Positions 43,130 to 52,145 of a DNA stretch of 64,000 nucleotides are shown piece after piece. The DNA is from VXRJ01 sp964636705. Lineage in GTDB: Bacteria > Acidobacteriota > Vicinamibacteria > Vicinamibacterales > UBA8438. Within the stretch, counting starts at the first letter, position 1. Each line of letters starts with the position of its first letter. The DNA is taken from NCBI GenBank assembly GCA_964636705.1, contig CAZWUJ010000008.1, forward strand, positions 1-64,000, given 5' to 3'. The notes below the pieces were generated by a model that was not told the DNA's origin, did not search any database, and was given only the letters and a program-made list of their open reading frames with translations. The translations under genes were made by a program, and so were the position numbers.

Positions 43130-44155
43130 TCAATGGTCGCGGGCGAGCACGAAGTCCGGCAGCGCGGCCAGCGCGTCGCGCTCGGGCGACGGTGCGAACC
43201 GCGCGAGCGCGTCCTTCGCCGCTTCCGCGTGGTTCACGGCCCGGCGGTAGGCGTAGTCGATCGCGCCGCGCGCGCGAAGCAACCCGATCAACTCACGCCA
43301 CGACGCATCGTCGATGGCGCGCGACTCCACTGCGGCGCGAATGATTGCGCCGGCACGGCTGCCCCGTCCTTCCCGCTCCATCAGATGGATCGCGGGAAGC
43401 GTCAACTTGCCGTCGCGCAGGTCGCCGCCCACCGGCTTGCCGAGCGCCTCGCGGTCGGCCGTGAAGTCGAGCAGGTCATCCACGAGCTGAAAGGCCACGC
43501 CGAGGTTGAAGCCGTAGTCACGGAGCGCCGCGCATTGCTCCGGGGTCGCATCGGCGAGCCGGCCGCCGATCTCGGCCGAACCGCCGAAGAGGTACGCCGT
43601 CTTCCGCTCGATGATGTCGAAGTATTCCGGCTCCGAAATATCGGAATCGCCCGCCTTCGCCAACTGGTAGAACTCGCCCTCGATCATGCGGCGCGTCACG
43701 TCGCACAGCAGCCGGACCACCTCTATCGAGTGGTAGGTAAGGGCCATCTCCATCGACTTGATGTAGAGATAATCTCCCAGCAGAACCGTAATGTCGTTGC
43801 CCCACCGCGAGTGAACCGCAACCCGGCCGCGGCGCACGTCCGACTCGTCGATGATGTCGTCGTGGATCAGCGTCGCGGTGTGGATATATTCCACGACCGA
43901 CGCATACGTCACCGCCCATTCCCCGGTGTAGCCGCAAAGCCGCGACGCCATCAGCAGCACCGCCGGACGGACCCGCTTGCCGCCGCTCTGCTGGATGTAC
44001 TCCGCCATCTCCGGCAGCGGATCGATCGACGACGCGATATGCGTCGTGTACGCGGCTTCGACCGCCGCCAGATCGTCGCGGATCGGCTCGAAAAGCTGGA
44101 TCAGGTCAGCCGGGGGCGAGGTGTTGAGCAACGTAGACACGCGACGGGGAATCAC
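43130..44155 (-). CDS. Trans-polyprenyl diphosphate synthase
   Basis: Builds the all-trans isoprenoid chain for quinones. 341 residues from a GTG start. First aspartate-rich motif HDDIIDESDVRRG (Asp99-Asp103) and second motif QLVDDLLD, with GGKRVRP near residue 60. The residues before the first motif (YIHTATLIHDD) are small, so a long product (C40-C50) is likely. The gene lies 37 bases after the TatD-family gene in the housekeeping run. Confidence 0.93.
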   Translation of the reverse strand: MIPRRVSTLLNTSPPADLIQLFEPIRDDLAAVEAAYTTHIASSIDPLPEMAEYIQQSGGKRVRPAVLLMASRLCGYTGEWAVTYASVVEYIHTATLIHDDIIDESDVRRGRVAVHSRWGNDITVLLGDYLYIKSMEMALTYHSIEVVRLLCDVTRRMIEGEFYQLAKAGDSDISEPEYFDIIERKTAYLFGGSAEIGGRLADATPEQCAALRDYGFNLGVAFQLVDDLLDFTADREALGKPVGGDLRDGKLTLPAIHLMEREGRGSRAGAIIRAAVESRAIDDASWRELIGLLRARGAIDYAYRRAVNHAEAAKDALARFAPSPERDALAALPDFVLARDH

Positions 44156-44192
44156 AACACATATGCGCGCCGGTGGTCAATGCGGCAAGCGT

Positions 44193-44990
44193 TCAGGAAC
44201 GCTGCGGTCCGGACCCGGCGAAGAGTCGGGCGTACGCGCGGCTCGTCGCCTCGGCCGTCTCCTCGATGCCGGCGCCGCGCGTCTCGGCCACCGCCTCGAG
44301 CACTCGGGCGACGCGCGCCGGCTCGTTGCGTTTCCCGCGGAACGGCGCCGGCGCGAGGTACGGGCTGTCAGTCTCGATCAGCAGCCGATCGGCCGGGACA
44401 ATGGTCGCCGCCTCCCGGATCGCGCCGGCGTTCCGAAAGGTGACGATGCCGGAGAACGAAACGTGGAACCCCAGGTCGAGGGCGCGCCGGGCGAGCGCCG
44501 CATCGCCGGTAAAGCAGTGGAAGACGCCGGTCACGTCGCCCCCGCCCTCGCTCCGCAATGCGTCGATCGTGTCCTCGTCCGCCTCCCGCGTATGGATCAC
44601 GACCGGTCGCCGCAACTCGCGGGCGAGCGCGATCTGGCAGCGGAACACCTCGATCTGCGTGGCGCGGGGCGCGAACTCGTAGTGATAGTCCAGGCCGATC
44701 TCGCCTATCGCCACGGCGCCGGCCCGCGCCGTGTACATCTCGCGGACCAGCATAGTCACGCCGCCCGGATCGTCGATGAAACCGCCCGCCTGATGCGGAT
44801 GGACGCCGACCGCGAAGTGCACCGCCGGCCAGGCCGCGGCCACGCTCCCGGCGCGCGCCGCTTCCGCGCCGCTGGTTGCATCGAGGACTGCCAGGGCGCC
44901 GGTGACCCCGGCGTCGCGCGCACGGGCGACTACCGCGTCGAGATCCGCCTCGAACTGTTCGTCCGCCAGATGACAGTGGGAATCGATCAT
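44193..44990 (-). CDS. TatD-family metal-dependent DNase
   Basis: 265-residue TIM-barrel hydrolase of the TatD/YcfH type. N-terminal DSHCHL metal-binding HxH, GEIGLDYH (Glu), VIHTREA (His), FHCFTG and LIETDSPYL (Asp). Such enzymes are 3'-to-5' exonucleases active in DNA repair or turnover. Coupled to metG, which ends 10 bases upstream, as in many bacteria where tatD follows metG. Confidence 0.93.
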   Translation of the reverse strand: MIDSHCHLADEQFEADLDAVVARARDAGVTGALAVLDATSGAEAARAGSVAAAWPAVHFAVGVHPHQAGGFIDDPGGVTMLVREMYTARAGAVAIGEIGLDYHYEFAPRATQIEVFRCQIALARELRRPVVIHTREADEDTIDALRSEGGGDVTGVFHCFTGDAALARRALDLGFHVSFSGIVTFRNAGAIREAATIVPADRLLIETDSPYLAPAPFRGKRNEPARVARVLEAVAETRGAGIEETAEATSRAYARLFAGSGPQRS

Positions 44991-45000
44991 CGCGGACCGA

Positions 45001-47007
45001 TCAGCGGACCGCCGATCCGGCGGGCGCGCGGGCGGGATCCTCGACCGTCAGGAGCACCGCCTCGCCGTCGGCGTCGAGGGCGGCGAGCACCATCCCGTTC
45101 GATACCAGGCCGGCCAGCTTCGCCGGTCGGAGGTTCGCGACGAAAACGACATACCGGCCTACGAGCCCGGCCGGCTCGTACGACTTCGCGAGCCCGCCGA
45201 GCACCTGGCGGACACCGCGGCCGTCCTCGATCTCCAGGCGGACCAGCTTGCGAGAATTCGGCACCGCCTCGGCGGCGACCACACGCCCGATGCGCAGGTC
45301 CACCTTCAGGAAGTCGTCGATCGTGATCTGCGGGGTCTCGGGCGTCCCGCCGCCAGCCGGTGCTTCCACCTTTGGCGCGTCGCCCGCTGCCCGGTCCGAG
45401 GTCGTCATCGTCGGCTGCTCCTTGGTTGATTGCTTCCCTGCCGCCTGCCGTCCCGCTTTCGCCGTGGCCGCCGTTAACGGCTTCGGCGGTTCCAGCCGGG
45501 GCCAGAGCGGCGGCCCCTCCACCAGTCGCCGCTCCATGCCCGGCGCGCCGATCCATGCGGCGTCGCGGTCAAGCCGGAGCCCTTCCTCGGGAGCCGGCGC
45601 GCCCACCCGGGCCAGCACCTCCGCGCATGAGCGCGGCATCACCGGCGACAGCAGCACCGCCGCAATCCGAACCGCCTCGTTCACATCCCAGAGCTGCCGG
45701 TCCAGGTCCGCCACGCGCTCCGGATCGCGCGCCGTCACCCACGGCTCCTCCCGCGTGATGTACTCGTTCGCGGCGTCGATCAGGTCGAAGGCCGCAACCG
45801 CCCCGCGGTGAAGCGCGTAACCGTCCATCGCCTCTCGGTACCGCGCCACCGTGCGAGCCGCTGCCTCCGCCAGAGGACCGGGCCCGCTCGACGGAGCAAC
45901 GAGTCTGCGCCGGCGGTAGCGCTTCCCCATCGACGCGAGACGCGAGACGAGGTTGCCGTAGTTGTTCGCGAGGTCGACGTTGTATCGCTCCTCGAACCGG
46001 TCCCAGGTGAAATCGCCGTCGGCGCCGAACGCGATCTCCTTCGTGAGATAGAGGCGAAGCGGATCGGGACCCAGGCGGTCCGCCGCCTCGAGGGGATCGA
46101 CCACCGTGCCGAGCGACTTGCTCATCTTCTGGCCCTGCCAGTGCACCCAGCCGTGGCCGAAGACCTGGCGGGGCAGCGGGACGCCGGCGCTCATCAGCAT
46201 GGCCGGCCAGACGATGCAGTGGAACCGGGTGATGTCCTTGCCGATCACATGCAGATCAGCGGGCCACCAAGTGTCGAAGAGATCCGCATCCGCACCGTAG
46301 CCGACACCCGAGATGTAGTTGATCAGCGCGTCGACCCAGACGTAGATGACGCTGGCGGGATCCGACGGGACCGGGATCCCCCACGCCTGCCCGGTCCGGC
46401 TCATCGAAATGTCGTCCAGCCCCGCGTCGAGCAGGCGGAGCATCTCGTTGCGGCGAATCTCCGGCTCCAGGAACGACGGCTGCCGTGCGTAGTGCTCCAG
46501 AAGGCGGTCGCGGTACTTCGAGAGGCGGAAGAAGTAGTTCTTCTCCTTGATCCACTCCGGCGGCTTCTGGTGGATCGGACAGTTGCCGTCGTCGAGATCC
46601 TTCTCCTGCTTGAACGCCTCGCACGAGACGCAGTACCACCCCTCGTAGACCCCATCGTAGATGTCGCCCGCCTCGGCGATGCGGGACACCAGCGCAGTGA
46701 CGCTGGTCCGGTGGCGCTCCTCGGTCGTCCGTATGAAGTCGTCGAACGAGATGTCGAGGCGCGCCCAGACGTCCCGGAAGGCGGTCTCCATCCGGTCGCA
46801 GAAGGCAATCGGATCCTCGCCGAGCTCGCGCGCGCGCTGAAAGACATTCTGAGAATGCTCGTCGTTGCCCATCAGAAAACGGGTATCGACACCGCGGAGC
46901 CTCTTGTAGCGGGCAATGGCGTCGGCGGCGATCTTCTCGTAGGCAGTCCCGAGGTGCGGGCGCGAGTTCACATAGTCGATCGCTGTCGTCAGGTAGAAAC
47001 GGGACAT
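45001..47007 (-). CDS. metG: Methionyl-tRNA synthetase with C-terminal tRNA-binding domain
   Basis: 668 residues. Class I core with the HIGH-type sequence RPHLGTAYE at the N-terminus, a zinc-binding insertion (CVSCEAF...CPIHQ) and KMSKS in GQKMSKSLGT. A Pro/Ala/Lys/Thr-rich linker leads to a C-terminal EMAP-II-type OB domain (VDLRIGRVV...RPAKLAGLVSNGMVLAA) that dimerises the enzyme and binds tRNA. The ATG at 47007 starts MSRFYLTTAIDYVN as in relatives; it lies five bases after the larC stop. Confidence 0.96.
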   Translation of the reverse strand: MSRFYLTTAIDYVNSRPHLGTAYEKIAADAIARYKRLRGVDTRFLMGNDEHSQNVFQRARELGEDPIAFCDRMETAFRDVWARLDISFDDFIRTTEERHRTSVTALVSRIAEAGDIYDGVYEGWYCVSCEAFKQEKDLDDGNCPIHQKPPEWIKEKNYFFRLSKYRDRLLEHYARQPSFLEPEIRRNEMLRLLDAGLDDISMSRTGQAWGIPVPSDPASVIYVWVDALINYISGVGYGADADLFDTWWPADLHVIGKDITRFHCIVWPAMLMSAGVPLPRQVFGHGWVHWQGQKMSKSLGTVVDPLEAADRLGPDPLRLYLTKEIAFGADGDFTWDRFEERYNVDLANNYGNLVSRLASMGKRYRRRRLVAPSSGPGPLAEAAARTVARYREAMDGYALHRGAVAAFDLIDAANEYITREEPWVTARDPERVADLDRQLWDVNEAVRIAAVLLSPVMPRSCAEVLARVGAPAPEEGLRLDRDAAWIGAPGMERRLVEGPPLWPRLEPPKPLTAATAKAGRQAAGKQSTKEQPTMTTSDRAAGDAPKVEAPAGGGTPETPQITIDDFLKVDLRIGRVVAAEAVPNSRKLVRLEIEDGRGVRQVLGGLAKSYEPAGLVGRYVVFVANLRPAKLAGLVSNGMVLAALDADGEAVLLTVEDPARAPAGSAVR

Positions 47008-47012
47008 CGTGG

Positions 47013-48377
47013 TTACTCCAGCGGCGCGCGGTCGAGCCACGCCTTGACGGCGATCGCCTGAACATCCTTGACGGCAAGCTCGTGCTCGGCCGCGAGGCGA
47101 ACGCAATCGTCGAACTCCGGAGCGGCGTTCAGCACTGCGCCCCCGCGCCGCGCCACCTTGATGCGCACCGCCCCGAGGCGGGTCTCCACTGTCACCGCTT
47201 CACGATCGAGCCGCTCCCGCTGCGTTTCGGTCACGCGAACGCCTATGGTCGTCGACTCCGCGAACAGGATCCCGGCCAGCGCGGCCCGCCGCGGCGGCGG
47301 AGCAATCACGGTGACCAGCGTGCCGGGGCGATTCTTCTTCATCTGGATCGGCGCGTAGAAAACATCGAGCGCGCCCGCCCCGCTCAGGCGATCCATCAGC
47401 ACCCCGTAGAGTTGCGGATTCATGTCGTCAATCTGGCATTCGAGGACGACCACCCGTTCCAGGCCCTCCCCGCCTGCCGCGGTGTGAAAGCCGGCGGCGG
47501 GATCGGCGTGCGGCTCCGCTTCGACCGACTCGCCCACCAGCGCCCGCAGCACGTTGGGACGGCCCGGCAGATCGCGGTCGCCGGCGCCGTAGCCGATCCG
47601 CTCCACCCGCATCGGCGGCATCGGCCCGAACGCATCCGCGTACTCCGTGACGATCAGCGCACCGGTCGGCGTCGTCAGCTCGACCCGCGGTCCCGCCGCG
47701 TACGTAGGCGCTCCAGCCAACAGAGCCGCGGTTGCCGGGGCGGGCACCGGCATTTCGCCGTGCGCGCACTTCACGGTTCCCGAACCGACATTGAGCGGAG
47801 ACACCACCACCCGGGCCGGCGCAAGCCACTCCAGCGCGCGGACCGCGGCGACGACGTCAACAATGGAGTCGACCGCGCCCACCTCGTGCAGGTGCACTTC
47901 CTCGACCGGCATCCGGTGGATCGCCGCCTCCACCTCCGCCAGGCGCCGGAAGAGGCGGGCGGCGCGCGCCTGTCCTGCCGGCGACAGAGACGACGACCCG
48001 ACGATGCGCAGGATCTCGCTCAGGCCTCGGTGCTCGTGGCTATGCTCGTGACCGTGACCGTGACCGTGACCGTGACCATGGCCATGCCCGTGGTCGTGGT
48101 CGTGCCCGTGATCGGGCGCGTGGCCGTGATCGGGATCGTGAGAGTGATCATGCCCGTGGGCACGACCGGCGTCGGGAGTCCCCGTATCGACCCGGAACTT
48201 GGCCGCGCCGATGCCGCTCCGATCGACACGATCGCGCGATATGCGGACGCCCTCGAGGCCAAGGGAGTCGACGACACGCGTCAGCGCTTCGAACGGCACG
48301 CCGGCATCTATCAGCGCGCCCGCGATCATGTCGCCGGCAGCGCCCGAGAAACAGTCGAGATAGACCACCCGCGCCAT
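47013..48377 (-). CDS. larC: Nickel-insertion protein for the nickel-pincer cofactor
   Basis: CTP-dependent insertion of nickel into the pyridinium-3,5-dithiocarboxylate mononucleotide cofactor used by lactate racemase and related enzymes. 454 residues: N-terminal LDCFSGAAGDM as in LarC, HEVGAVDSIVDVV, GGxxTPTGALI, and a C-terminal part with ECQIDDMNPQLYG. A very His-rich stretch at about residues 74-116 (Gly-His and Asp-His repeats) likely stores or passes nickel. larA, larB and larE are not in the window. Tight spacing: 11 bases after radC and five before metG. Confidence 0.93.
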   Translation of the reverse strand: MARVVYLDCFSGAAGDMIAGALIDAGVPFEALTRVVDSLGLEGVRISRDRVDRSGIGAAKFRVDTGTPDAGRAHGHDHSHDPDHGHAPDHGHDHDHGHGHGHGHGHGHGHEHSHEHRGLSEILRIVGSSSLSPAGQARAARLFRRLAEVEAAIHRMPVEEVHLHEVGAVDSIVDVVAAVRALEWLAPARVVVSPLNVGSGTVKCAHGEMPVPAPATAALLAGAPTYAAGPRVELTTPTGALIVTEYADAFGPMPPMRVERIGYGAGDRDLPGRPNVLRALVGESVEAEPHADPAAGFHTAAGGEGLERVVVLECQIDDMNPQLYGVLMDRLSGAGALDVFYAPIQMKKNRPGTLVTVIAPPPRRAALAGILFAESTTIGVRVTETQRERLDREAVTVETRLGAVRIKVARRGGAVLNAAPEFDDCVRLAAEHELAVKDVQAIAVKAWLDRAPLE

Positions 48378-48388
48378 CGTCCCGGCGG

Positions 48389-49096
48389 CTACAGCCGCCC
48401 CCCTTCCCGGAAACTGAAGTAGCTGGAATCGGCCAGCACGATGTGATCCAGCACCTCGATCCCCATCAGTTGTCCCGCTTCGATCAGCCGGGCGGTGAGC
48501 GCCATGTCATCCTCGCTCGGTGTCGGATCCCCCGATGGATGGTTGTGGAACAACACAATCACGGTAGCCCCGGCCGACGCCGCCACGCCAAATACGTCCC
48601 GCGGATGCACCACGCTCGCATCGACCGTCCCGACTGACAGCACCTTCGTCCGCAACACCCGGTGGCGCGCGTCGAGCAACACCACTCCGAACTGCTCCAC
48701 CGCCCGCGTCCCGAACCGCGGCAGCAGATAGCGCGCGACGTCGCGCGGCCCGCAGAGCTGCACCCGCTCCTCGGGTGTCGCCAGCGTCCGTCGCCCCAAC
48801 TCGATGGCCGCGAGGACCCGCGCCGCCATCGCCGGCCCCACGCCCGTCACCCGGAGCAACTGCGTGTCGAGCGACTTGGCCAGCCCGTGCACCCCGCCCG
48901 CCTGCGCGAGCAGGCGGTTGGCGACATCGAGCGCGCTCTCGTGATGGGATCCGTGACCGATCACCGCCGCCAGCAACTCGTTGTCGCCGAGCGCCGCGGC
49001 GCCGAGACGCTGCAGCTTCTCGCGCGGCCGGTCGTGCGACGCCAGATTGCGCATGCGGAATCGACGTGCAAAATCCGTGCCGCAGCCGCTGTCCAT
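48389..49096 (-). CDS. radC: RadC-family JAB/MPN domain protein
   Basis: 235 residues. N-terminal helix-hairpin-helix region (RPREKLQRLG, VTGVGPAMAARVLAA) and C-terminal JAB/MPN zinc-protease-like domain with HNHPSGDPTPSEDD (HxH...S...D). The family name comes from a repair locus, but the biochemical role is unsettled. The start could be 49096 or the ATG at 49054, which gives the shorter N-terminus seen in some relatives; no Shine-Dalgarno helps. Confidence 0.9.
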   Translation of the reverse strand: MDSGCGTDFARRFRMRNLASHDRPREKLQRLGAAALGDNELLAAVIGHGSHHESALDVANRLLAQAGGVHGLAKSLDTQLLRVTGVGPAMAARVLAAIELGRRTLATPEERVQLCGPRDVARYLLPRFGTRAVEQFGVVLLDARHRVLRTKVLSVGTVDASVVHPRDVFGVAASAGATVIVLFHNHPSGDPTPSEDDMALTARLIEAGQLMGIEVLDHIVLADSSYFSFREGGRL

Positions 49097-49123
49097 CGTA
49101 CACCATAGGCCGTTTCGTCCCGG

Positions 49124-49981
49124 TTACCGGCTCCGGCCGCGCTCCCACTCGCCTCGCGCCACCAGTTCGGCCCAGCCGGTCAGGTAGATTCCACCATCGG
49201 TCCACTCCACCCGTTGCGATCCGCCGGGCGACACTACCTCCGCGCTTCGCGCCGCGCCGCCGAAACGGGCCGCCGCCACGACCGAGGCGCAGGCCCCGGT
49301 GCCCGAGGCGGCGGTCGGCCCGACGCCCCGTTCCCAGATGACGATGCGGATCCGGTCCGGCCGCTCCACCACCGCGAACTCCACGTTGGTTCCGTCCGAA
49401 AAGCGCTGGTGCACGGCAAGCGCGGGCGCGATCCGCCGGAACCGACTCTCGGCCTCCGCCACGGAGGGAAGCAGAACCACGCACTGCGGGTTGCCGACCG
49501 AGAGAATGACGGCGCGGACGGTCTCCCCCGCTACCGTCAGGGTCTCCTCGGTCAGACCCCGCGGCACGCCCATGTGAGCCCGGAACGTGTAGCGGGGCGG
49601 GGTGGCATCGAGCAGCGTCAGCACCTTGCCGCCCCCGGCCGTGGCAACCGCGATCGGATCGCAGCGCCGCACGTCGCCCTCCGCGGCCGGGCCGCCGCCG
49701 CGCTGCTCCACCAGGAGCGCCGCCAGGCAGCGGACGCCGTTGCCGGACACCTCGGCGGCACTGCCGTCGGCGTTGCGCAACTCCATCGACGCGCCGCCCT
49801 CGGCAGGCTGCCAGACGATGAGGCCGTCCGCGCCGACGCCGGTCCGGCGATCGCACATGGCGCGCGCCAGGTCGTCCAAAGACTCGCCCGGCGCGTCGTC
49901 CAGCCCGCCGGCCTCCACCAGGAGGAAGTCGTTGCCGTAGGCATCCCCCTTCACGTAGGGGATCGGGGTGGCGCCGGTCAC
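49124..49981 (-). CDS. dapF: Diaminopimelate epimerase
   Basis: Converts LL- to meso-diaminopimelate for lysine and peptidoglycan. 285 residues from the GTG at 49981, whose GTGA overlaps the upstream stop and decides the start over a TTG at 50008. The two catalytic cysteines are in SGNGVRC (Cys85) and ASGTGACAS, and NPQCVV and VEWTDGGIYL are family landmarks. It sits in the housekeeping run after an outer-membrane-protein gene. Confidence 0.93.
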   Translation of the reverse strand: MTGATPIPYVKGDAYGNDFLLVEAGGLDDAPGESLDDLARAMCDRRTGVGADGLIVWQPAEGGASMELRNADGSAAEVSGNGVRCLAALLVEQRGGGPAAEGDVRRCDPIAVATAGGGKVLTLLDATPPRYTFRAHMGVPRGLTEETLTVAGETVRAVILSVGNPQCVVLLPSVAEAESRFRRIAPALAVHQRFSDGTNVEFAVVERPDRIRIVIWERGVGPTAASGTGACASVVAAARFGGAARSAEVVSPGGSQRVEWTDGGIYLTGWAELVARGEWERGRSR

Positions 49982-50850
49982 GGTACGTCGAAACCGCGGA
50001 AAACCCAAGTGAAGCCGGCGGTAAAGCCGAGGCTGGCGTCGTCGACGGTGAGGCCGCTCAACAGGGCCGCGTCCAGGCGGACCGTGCCCCGCGTGAAGCG
50101 CGCGCCGAACCGGGCGAATCCGGAGTCGTCGGTACCGGGTGGCGGCGTGCCGGACCGCGTATTGCGGCGCCCCGCCACTTCCGCCACCACCTCGGCCCCC
50201 TCCGCGAATGCCCGCGCATACGACAGGCCATAGGTGAGCACGTCGTTCTGCCGGTCTCCCCGCGTCGGGTCGCTCAGGATGCCGAGACCGACGTTGAAGA
50301 CGACCCGGGTCGAGCCGACCGTCTTGCCGATCAGCAGGGAGTTGTAGAAGTCGATGGTGTCGAGACCGAGTCCCTCCTCGTTGCTCGCGTTCGGCAACTT
50401 GGTGGCGAAGCGGAGGGCTATGCTGGGCCGGCGCGCGCCTTCCGCCAGTAGCCGCGTCTTGGCGCCCACCACGGTGTCGGCCCAGCTACTGCTGACATCG
50501 CCCGTGATGCGCAACTGGTGCGACAGCGGCGCGAGTTGCCGGTCGGTAATCCGGAGACTGGCAAACGAGATGCCGTCGATCTGCACTTCCGCGATCGAAC
50601 TGACCCCGATGCTGATGCCTAGCACCGGCGTGGTCCGCAGGTGGCCGGTCAGCCCGGATACCGGAAACCGCTGATCGCGCAGGTAGTCGATGCCGGCTTC
50701 AACCAGGATCAGCCCGGCGCCAATCGATTCCGGATCTTCGGTGACCAGCGGTCGCTGCTGGCCGGCGGCGGGCGCGGCCGGGACGAGGGCAAGGAGCAGT
50801 GCGGCAGTCGCCGCGAGTCGGGGAACCGGGCTGACGGGAAGACGCACCAT
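49978..50850 (-). CDS. Outer-membrane beta-barrel protein of unknown function
   Basis: 290-residue exported protein, signal peptide about residues 1-30 (ending AAGQ). The rest alternates hydrophobic and polar residues as in beta-barrels (GLILVEAGIDY, TPVLGISIGVSS, TRVVFNVGLGIL, VLTYGLSYAR, LGFTAGFTWVF) and ends VFRGFDVP. It has similarity in style to MetA-pathway/phenol-degradation-type barrels, but no firm family. It is coupled to dapF by GTGA, an unusual pairing of a barrel with a lysine-pathway gene. Confidence 0.72.
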   Translation of the reverse strand: MVRLPVSPVPRLAATAALLLALVPAAPAAGQQRPLVTEDPESIGAGLILVEAGIDYLRDQRFPVSGLTGHLRTTPVLGISIGVSSIAEVQIDGISFASLRITDRQLAPLSHQLRITGDVSSSWADTVVGAKTRLLAEGARRPSIALRFATKLPNASNEEGLGLDTIDFYNSLLIGKTVGSTRVVFNVGLGILSDPTRGDRQNDVLTYGLSYARAFAEGAEVVAEVAGRRNTRSGTPPPGTDDSGFARFGARFTRGTVRLDAALLSGLTVDDASLGFTAGFTWVFRGFDVP

Positions 50851-50859
50851 ACGGAGATT

Positions 50860-51309
50860 CTAGAAGGTCCGCTCGCTGTCGATCAGCAGCGTGACCGGGC
50901 CGTCGTTCACCAGCTCCACGTCCATCATGGCGCCGAACTCGCCGGTCTCGACCGTGTGCCCGGCCCGGCGCAGGCGATCCACCACTCCCAGGTAGAGCCG
51001 TCGCGCCTCCTCCGGTTCCGCGGCGGCCACGTACGACGGGCGGCGGCCACGGCGGCAGTCGCCGAGGAGGGTGAACTGCGAAACGACCAGCAGCGATCCG
51101 TCCGTTTCCGCTAGCGACCGGTTCATCTGCCCGGCGGCGTCGGCGAAGATCCGGAGGTTGGCGACCTTGTCGGCCATCCAGTCGGCGGCGGGGTCGCCGT
51201 CCGCCCGGCCGACGCCGAGCAGCACGAGGAGGCCGGGACCGATGGCGCCCGTCACCCGCCCGTCGACCGTGACCGATGCCCGCCGGACGCGCTGGACTAC
51301 GGCGCGCAT
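50860..51309 (-). CDS. dtd: D-aminoacyl-tRNA deacylase
   Basis: Removes D-amino acids (and glycine) mischarged on tRNA. 149 residues with the two family motifs SQFTLLGD and NDGPVT, the latter providing the Gly-cisPro pair. Starts MRAVVQRVRRASVTVDG as in orthologues. Overlaps the 3' end of the ttcA-like gene by 13 bases. Confidence 0.95.
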   Translation of the reverse strand: MRAVVQRVRRASVTVDGRVTGAIGPGLLVLLGVGRADGDPAADWMADKVANLRIFADAAGQMNRSLAETDGSLLVVSQFTLLGDCRRGRRPSYVAAAEPEEARRLYLGVVDRLRRAGHTVETGEFGAMMDVELVNDGPVTLLIDSERTF

Positions 51310-52109
51310 TCCGCCAGCGCCGCCTCCACCGCCGGGTCGGCACGCAACTCGGCCGGCGGATTGAGCCGCGTGTCCAGCAGGTGGCGTGGCGCAACATTGC
51401 CGAGCGCCTTGAGGATCGACGCCTTCACTCCGGGGTGCTCGCGCTCCAGCTCCAGGAGCCAGCGCTTCACCCGCTGCCGCTTCAGGCTCAGGTCGCCGCA
51501 GACCGGACAGCAGCAGCCGATAACCTCCAGACCGCAGGCGCGCGTGTAGGCCCGCGCCTCGTCTTCGGCGATATAGACGAGCGGGCGGATGACGACGTGG
51601 CGCCGGTCGTCGGAAACGAGACGCGCCGGCATCGCCTTCAGCGATCCGGCAAACAGGAGGTTCAGCAGCAGCGTCTCGATGAAGTCGTCCGCGTGATGGC
51701 CCAGGGCAATCTTGGTTGCCCCGACGTCGCCGGCGATCCGGTACAGGACGCCGCGCCGGAGCCGCGCGCAGAGCGAGCAGGGCGTGTCCCCGGCGTCGAG
51801 CACGTCATCCATGATCTCGCCAATCCCGGTGTGCTCGATCCGGTACTCCCAGCCGCGCGCCTCGCACTCGCGGGCGATCACGTCGTGACGGTAGTTCGTA
51901 TAGCCCGAGTCGACGTTGACGGCGACGAGGGAAAAGGGAAACGGCGCGCGCTGGCGAAGAACGTCGAGCAATTGCATCAGGGCCCAACTGTCCTTGCCGC
52001 CGGAAAGACCCACCATGATCCGGTCGTCCGGCTCGACGAGATCGAACGTCTTGATGGCGCGCGTCGCCTTGCGGGCGAGGCGCCGTTCGAGCGTGCTCCG
52101 GTACGCCAT
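51297..52109 (-). CDS. ttcA: TtcA-family tRNA 2-thiolation protein
   Basis: PP-loop ATPase that thiolates a cytidine in tRNA through an iron-sulfur cluster. 270 residues; SGGKDS at residues 36-41, GHHADDFIETLLLN, and the cluster cysteines in PCSLC and CCCPVCGD. The C-terminal part is typical of TtcA rather than TilS. Some members thiolate other positions, so the exact site is inferred. Located directly upstream of dtd, with overlap. Confidence 0.88.
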   Translation of the reverse strand: MAYRSTLERRLARKATRAIKTFDLVEPDDRIMVGLSGGKDSWALMQLLDVLRQRAPFPFSLVAVNVDSGYTNYRHDVIARECEARGWEYRIEHTGIGEIMDDVLDAGDTPCSLCARLRRGVLYRIAGDVGATKIALGHHADDFIETLLLNLLFAGSLKAMPARLVSDDRRHVVIRPLVYIAEDEARAYTRACGLEVIGCCCPVCGDLSLKRQRVKRWLLELEREHPGVKASILKALGNVAPRHLLDTRLNPPAELRADPAVEAALAECAP

Positions 52110-52145
52110 CCGGCTGCGAGTCTACACCGTGCGGGCGGCGGCCGC

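Noticed and set aside
48050..48110. Tandem repeat as a separate repeat element
   Set aside because: It lies in frame within larC and encodes its His-rich linker.
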